From: Bradyrhizobium sp. SZCCT0231
GTDB lineage: Bacteria > Pseudomonadota > Alphaproteobacteria > Rhizobiales > Xanthobacteraceae
NCBI RefSeq assembly: GCF_018130245.1
Contig: NZ_JAFCKP010000026.1
Coordinates: 1 to 62,051, forward strand
Length of the DNA: 62,051 bases
Reading direction: 5' to 3'
Shown: positions 60,337 to 62,051 of the stretch, piece by piece
Numbering within the stretch: position 1 is the first letter of the stretch
Layout of the letters: every line of letters begins with the position of its first letter
Program-made: the position numbers and the translations under genes
The notes under the pieces: model-generated
What the model saw: the letters and a program-made list of their open reading frames with translations, nothing else
Told to the model about the DNA's origin: nothing
Database searches by the model: none

Positions 60337-61946
60337 GCAACGGGATCCGCGACCAGGTGCCGGCCGACAGCCCGGGCGCGCGCGAGATCGGCTTTGCCGT
60401 TCCTGACATTTACAACGCCAGCCGCGTTCTGTTCGACAATCTCGGCAAAGGCCGCGGCGACAAGATCGCGCTCATGGGCCCGGCAGGCACGCGGACCTAT
60501 GCCGAGCTGTGCGGCGAAGCCTGCCGCTGGGGCAACGGTTTCGCCTCGCTTGGCCTCGAGCGCGGCGACCGCGTGCTGCTGTTCCTCGACGACACGCCGG
60601 CCTACCCGGCCGCGTTCTTCGGCGCGGTCCGCGCCGGCTTCGTGCCGCTCCTGATCAACACGTTGACGCCGCCGGACCTCTTGCAATTCTATCTCGCCGA
60701 TTCCGGCGCGACTGTCGCGGTCGTCGAGTCCGAATTCTGCGCGCGGTTCAATGCGGAGGCCTGCAAGGACACGGACCTGCGGATGCTGATCGTCGTCAAT
60801 GGCGAGGCGGGCGATCACGCGGCGCCGCGGGCGGTCGCGGCGGCAAGCTGGCTCGCGCAGTTCCCGACTGAGCTGGCGGAAGCGCCGACGCATCGCAATG
60901 AAATGGCGTTCTGGATGTATTCCTCCGGCTCGACCGGACGGCCCAAAGGCATCGTGCACCTGCAGCACGACATGGCCTACACCGATGCCGCCTTTGCGCG
61001 GAACGTGCTGAAGCTGACGCCCGACGACATCTGCTTCTCGGTGCCGAAGATCTTCTTCGCCTACGGCTTCGGCAATTCCGTCACCTTCCCGTTCTCGGCC
61101 GGCGCCGCAACGCTGCTGCTGCCGGGCCAGCCGAAGCCTGCGGCGATCTTCGCGGCGATCGAGCAGTACAAGCCGACGGTCTTCTTCGGCCTGCCGACGC
61201 TCTATACCTCGCTGACCAAGGCCGACGGCGCGGACAAGACGAACTTCTCGTCGCTGCGCATGGCGCTCTCCGCCGCCGAGGTGCTCTCGGCCGAGGTCTT
61301 CAACGGCTGGAAGACGCTCACCGGCCTCGAAATCGTCGAAGGCCTCGGCTCGACCGAGGTGCTGCACATCTATCTCTCCAACCGGCCCGAGCAGAAGAAG
61401 TTAGGTGCCGCCGGCCTGCGCGTGCCCGGCTACGAGGTCGCGCTGCGCGACAAGGATGGACGTGAGGTCGGCGACAACGAGGAAGGCATCTTGTGGGTCC
61501 GCGGCGATTCCAACACGCCGCTGTACTGGAACCGGCCCGACAAGTCCGCCGAGACCATCCGCGAGGAGGGGTGGATCTACACCGGCGACCGCTTCGTGAG
61601 GGATGCCGACGGTTTCCACTTCTTCCGCGGCCGCGCCGACGATCTCATCAAGATCTCCGGCCAGTGGGTCTACCCGCTCGAGGTCGAGCTGTGTCTCGCC
61701 GACCACCCCGATATCCGCGAATGCGCGGTGTTCGCCGCCGAGCTGCCGGACCGTCGCATGACGCTGAAGGCAGTGGTGGTGATGAACGACCGCGCGGTGG
61801 ACCAGGGTGAGGCGACGCGCAGGCTGCAGGACTATGTGAAGGGCAAGCTGCTGCCGTACAAATATCCGCGCGAGGTGATCTTCATCGACGAGTTGCCGAA
61901 GACGGGCACGGGGAAGATCGACCGGCAGGCGTTGCTGCGGATGTAA
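60333..61946 (+). CDS. Benzoate-CoA ligase family enzyme (aryl-CoA ligase)
   Basis: A 537-residue member of the adenylate-forming superfamily. Motifs in order: A3 YSSGSTGRPKGIVHL, A5 GLGSTEVLHIYLS, A7 GWIYTGDRFVRD, A8 FFRGRADDLIKISGQWVYPL and A10 PKTGTGKIDRQALLRM (catalytic Lys). Placement next to an aryl-CoA monooxygenase and closeness to the benzoate/2-aminobenzoate-CoA ligase branch indicate activation of an aromatic acid with CoA and ATP. ATGA overlap with the monooxygenase stop (60333-60336) means one transcript. Whether the acid is benzoate, salicylate or anthranilate cannot be read from sequence. The last 105 bases (61947-62051) show no gene. Confidence 0.92.
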   Translation: MSNGIRDQVPADSPGAREIGFAVPDIYNASRVLFDNLGKGRGDKIALMGPAGTRTYAELCGEACRWGNGFASLGLERGDRVLLFLDDTPAYPAAFFGAVRAGFVPLLINTLTPPDLLQFYLADSGATVAVVESEFCARFNAEACKDTDLRMLIVVNGEAGDHAAPRAVAAASWLAQFPTELAEAPTHRNEMAFWMYSSGSTGRPKGIVHLQHDMAYTDAAFARNVLKLTPDDICFSVPKIFFAYGFGNSVTFPFSAGAATLLLPGQPKPAAIFAAIEQYKPTVFFGLPTLYTSLTKADGADKTNFSSLRMALSAAEVLSAEVFNGWKTLTGLEIVEGLGSTEVLHIYLSNRPEQKKLGAAGLRVPGYEVALRDKDGREVGDNEEGILWVRGDSNTPLYWNRPDKSAETIREEGWIYTGDRFVRDADGFHFFRGRADDLIKISGQWVYPLEVELCLADHPDIRECAVFAAELPDRRMTLKAVVVMNDRAVDQGEATRRLQDYVKGKLLPYKYPREVIFIDELPKTGTGKIDRQALLRM

Positions 61947-62051
61947 GGCGACGGCGCCGCCACACGTTCCGCAATCGTAGATTCCATGGGCGGTGAGCGT
62001 GGCCTTTCCGATAGGTTTGGGTTTCCACACTCGAACCCACGGAGAGTCAGA

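Noticed and set aside
61985-62051. tRNA-like TTCGA-containing stretch at the right edge (minus strand GGGTTCGAG)
   Set aside because: The bases around it do not form a T-arm stem (GTGGG is not paired with CCCAC) and no acceptor or anticodon stem can be drawn.

Overview
The window is high-GC chromosomal DNA from an alphaproteobacterium, most likely Bradyrhizobium or a close relative in the Nitrobacteraceae. The reasons are the protein families (short secreted proteins, stand-alone PilZ and PepSY proteins, an Omp25/31-type barrel, benzoate-CoA-ligase-type enzymes), perfect FixK/FNR-type boxes, and at least five families of intergenic palindromic repeats of the kind that crowd Bradyrhizobium genomes. 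No rRNA, convincing tRNA, CRISPR array, transposase, integrase or plasmid function was seen. Most genes are ordinary chromosomal genes and intergenic gaps are often filled by repeats.

Layout. 0-7 kb: a GT39-type glycosyltransferase divergent from lepA, a putative RHH/PemK-MazF-like toxin-antitoxin pair, a GrpB-family protein and two GNAT acetyltransferases, separated by copies of one palindromic repeat; one copy is bracketed by a perfect 19-bp direct repeat. 6.9-12.3 kb: a leftward, tightly overlapping operon (DUF2933 membrane peptide, isoprenylcysteine methyltransferase-like protein, ABC ATPase, FtsX-type permease, HlyD-type adaptor) with a perfect FixK/FNR box at the right distance upstream. 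The same roughly 275-bp promoter-bearing segment recurs 2.7 kb away, upstream of an OpgC-like acyltransferase; small genes, including a 54-residue HTH protein, lie between the copies. 15-22 kb: a PAS-PAS-GGDEF-EAL protein with a degenerate GGDEF site, MepA endopeptidase, an AraC regulator and an Ig-domain autotransporter. 22.9-25.1 kb: modABC for molybdate, with an unusually short ModC.

25-34 kb: a PepSY fragment, a CvrA/NhaP2-type antiporter, an MscS channel, methionine aminopeptidase, an Ada-like regulator, a DMT exporter and radC, followed by a low-GC singleton gene bounded on its far side by a duplicated piece of radC. 34-42.4 kb: a Sel1-repeat protein, a lysozyme-like protein, then a leftward operon of SsuABC/TauABC-type transporter genes, a D-2-hydroxyacid dehydrogenase and a double AprI/Inh-domain protein, divergent from a creatininase-family amidohydrolase. 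These probably form one small-molecule uptake and catabolism unit. 42.5-49.6 kb: a small secreted protein, a two-barrel fusion porin, a TauE/SafE permease, a chemoreceptor and a CNNM/CorC-type protein. 49.9-52.9 kb: a membrane-anchored glutamate-synthase-like flavoprotein whose stop codon is followed in frame by a decayed PilZ domain, then ferredoxin-NADP reductase. 53.3-59 kb: an ATP-grasp protein, a periplasmic amino-acid-binding protein paired with a DctA-type symporter, an MDR oxidoreductase and two secreted Cys-rich proteins. 59.2-62 kb: a two-gene aromatic operon (flavin aryl-CoA monooxygenase plus aryl-CoA ligase) behind a candidate operator.

All function calls come from reading motifs and family resemblance by eye; no database search was run. 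Start codons were chosen from ribosome-binding sites, overlaps and family length, and differ from the longest reading frame in many cases.
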